From JBDHTS01 sp044220535 (GTDB taxonomy: Bacteria > Pseudomonadota > Alphaproteobacteria > Micavibrionales > Micavibrionaceae), in NCBI GenBank assembly GCA_044220535.1, contig JBGAQU010000071.1:1-16046 (forward strand): a stretch of DNA of 16,046 nt, given 5' to 3'. The notes beneath the pieces are model-generated. The model was not told the DNA's origin. It made no database searches and saw only the letters and a program-made list of their open reading frames with translations. Shown here piece by piece: positions 14,506 through 16,046 of this stretch; position 1 is the first letter of the stretch, and each line of letters starts with the position of its first letter. Both the position numbers and the translations under genes were made by a program.

Positions 14506-16007
14506 GCCGCTGACCCACATCTGAGTATCCTTTTGTCCACGGACGCGGCTGGTATTCCAGCTTCAATCAGCACTTCGGGATTGCTCGCATCGCCGGTGAT
14601 TGCCATGAAGCCCTTATCACGAAGGGCGCCAATGCGTTCCCGGTTGCTGTCGATGACAACGATCGTCCTTTGGTCGGATTGCAGGCTTTTGCATATATGT
14701 TTCCCCACGCGCCCATATCCTGCGACTATAATATGGCCAGACAGGTTTTTCAGCTCTGTGGTCTTGAAGCGCGCCAGGTCATCGTCCAGCATATTAAAAA
14801 TCGGCCGCAGTGCCGGATGCATGTCGATAATGGCATAAAGAAAATTGGCGGCGCGGAACAGAAGCGGGTTAAAGGCGATGGAAATAAGGGCGCCAGCCAG
14901 GACCAGATCGCGTGCTTTTTCCGTTATAAGGTCGTAATCCATCCCCAAGGCGATCAGGATAAAAGAAAACTCCCCGATCTGTGAAAGCCCGGCGGAAACA
15001 AGAAGGGCTGTCTTTAGCGGATACCGAAACAAAATGACGATGGCAAAGGCTGCGAGCGATTTACCAGCGATTATGATCGTCGCAACCGCAAGCACTTTCA
15101 AAGGTTCATCGAGCAGGATAGACGGGTTGAACAGCATGCCAACCGAAACGAAGAACAGCACCGCGAACGCATCCTGGAAAGGCAGGGCGCGTTCTGCGAC
15201 TTCATGGTTCAGGTCGGATTCGCGGATCATCATGCCTGCGAAGAACGCGCCCAGAGCAAACGAAACGCCGAACAGGGCTGACGCGCCATAGGCAATGCCG
15301 ATGGCGGCGGCGAAAACGCACAATGTAAACAGTTCTCTGGATCGTGTCTGGACCACCGCGCTTAAGATCCAGGGCAGGATACGCCGTCCGGCCAGCATCA
15401 TGATGGCGATAAACAGGCTGATTTTAATGACAGTCGTCATCAGTTGCCACAAGGCGTCGCTGGCTGCGTTTTCACCTTCTGATGCGGCCAGGACGGGTAT
15501 CAATACCAGGGCAAGGACCATGAAAAGGTCTTCAACGATCAGCCAGCCTATCGCGATATGGCCATTCATGCTGTGCTGGATACGATGGTCTTCCAGCGCC
15601 CGCAACAGTACGACCGTGCTTGCGACGGACAGGGCTAGCCCGAATACCAGCCCGGTTTGTACAGACCAGCCCCAGAGATGGGCCAGCCCCATCCCCATGA
15701 TCGTCGCCGCGGCGATTTGTACAATCGCGCCAGGAAGGGCTATCTTCCGAACCTCCATCAGATCCTTGATTGAGAAATGAAGCCCAACCCCGAACATCAA
15801 CAGCACGATGCCTATTTCTGAAAGTTCCTCGGCGATTTTCATGTCAGCCATAAGGCCTGGCGTGTAGGGACCCAAGACTATGCCTGTCAGCAAATAGCCG
15901 ACAATGGGCGGGACGCGCAGTTTAGATGCGATCATGCCTGCCACAAAGGCCAAGCTCAGGCCTGCTGCAAGCGTGGACAGCAGGGGTAAATCATGCGCCA
16001 GAGCCAT
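14292..16007 (-). pseudogene. Kef/YbaL-type cation:proton antiporter (CPA2), truncated and fused to IS sequence
   Basis: The ATG at 16007 has an AGGGA site eight bases upstream. Native sequence runs for 490 codons, to 14538. Residues about 1-385 form the Na+/H+-exchanger domain with roughly a dozen membrane segments. It includes VGYLLTGIVLGPYTPG, GIVLLMFGVGLHFS, LALSVASTVVLLRAL and ALGAFFAGMMIRESDLN. Residues from about 422 begin the regulatory RCK/TrkA-N domain with the nucleotide-binding GHIIVAGYGRVGKHI and VVIDSNRERI. After IPAASV the frame enters IS-derived sequence (DLTEEGWSIIEPLLP) and stops at 14292. The missing end of the RCK domain is found, duplicated, near 13322-13578. The membrane part is intact but regulation should be lost. 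Intact relatives exchange K+ or Na+ for protons at the inner membrane. Confidence 0.85.
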
Positions 16008-16046
16008 AGTTGAATTCCCTAAATGAAATGTAAATTATAACTTGTT

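Overview
The window looks like chromosomal DNA from an alphaproteobacterium of moderate GC content. Supporting this are the aroK-aroB-CorC gene order, an alphaproteobacterial-type SecA with a zinc-binding tail, a YbaL/Kef-type antiporter and a hairpin repeat of the kind scattered through alphaproteobacterial genomes. Genus cannot be read from the sequence. The standard genes are GC-rich. Two loci, an ADP-ribosyltransferase-like gene next to secA and a large gene of unknown function cut by an IS, are clearly more AT-rich and look acquired.

Layout. 1-1638 (minus): a 48-aa membrane peptide overlapping a secreted protein that runs off the left edge. 1747-3443 (plus): aroK and aroB in a 4-nt overlap, two steps of the shikimate pathway. 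3494-3626: paired palindromic repeat. 3723-5002 (plus): CorC/HlyC-family membrane protein broken by an apparent 1-nt deletion. 5019-5426 (plus): OsmC-family protein. 5432-6064 (minus): ADP-ribosyltransferase-like protein overlapping the secA stop. 6043-8781 (minus): secA. 8902-12284 (plus): one large gene, about 841 codons when restored, interrupted by an 854-bp IS5-family element at 9263-10116 and by an apparent 1-nt insertion near 11798. 12396-13238 (plus): parvulin-type isomerase with a damaged 3' end. 13240-13264: hairpin terminator. 13322-16007 (minus): kefB-type antiporter gene whose body and tail are separated by an IS5-family remnant and duplicated fragments.

The left half is mostly ordinary housekeeping DNA. 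From about 8.9 kb rightwards the window is a zone of gene decay and mobile-element activity. The clearest result is that removing the IS and one TA target copy rejoins two ORFs in frame. The second is that the lost tail of the antiporter can be recognised about 1 kb away from its body, in tandem partial copies. Several of the lesions are single-base indels, so sequencing or assembly error must be excluded before calling pseudogenes. No tRNA, rRNA or CRISPR array was seen.
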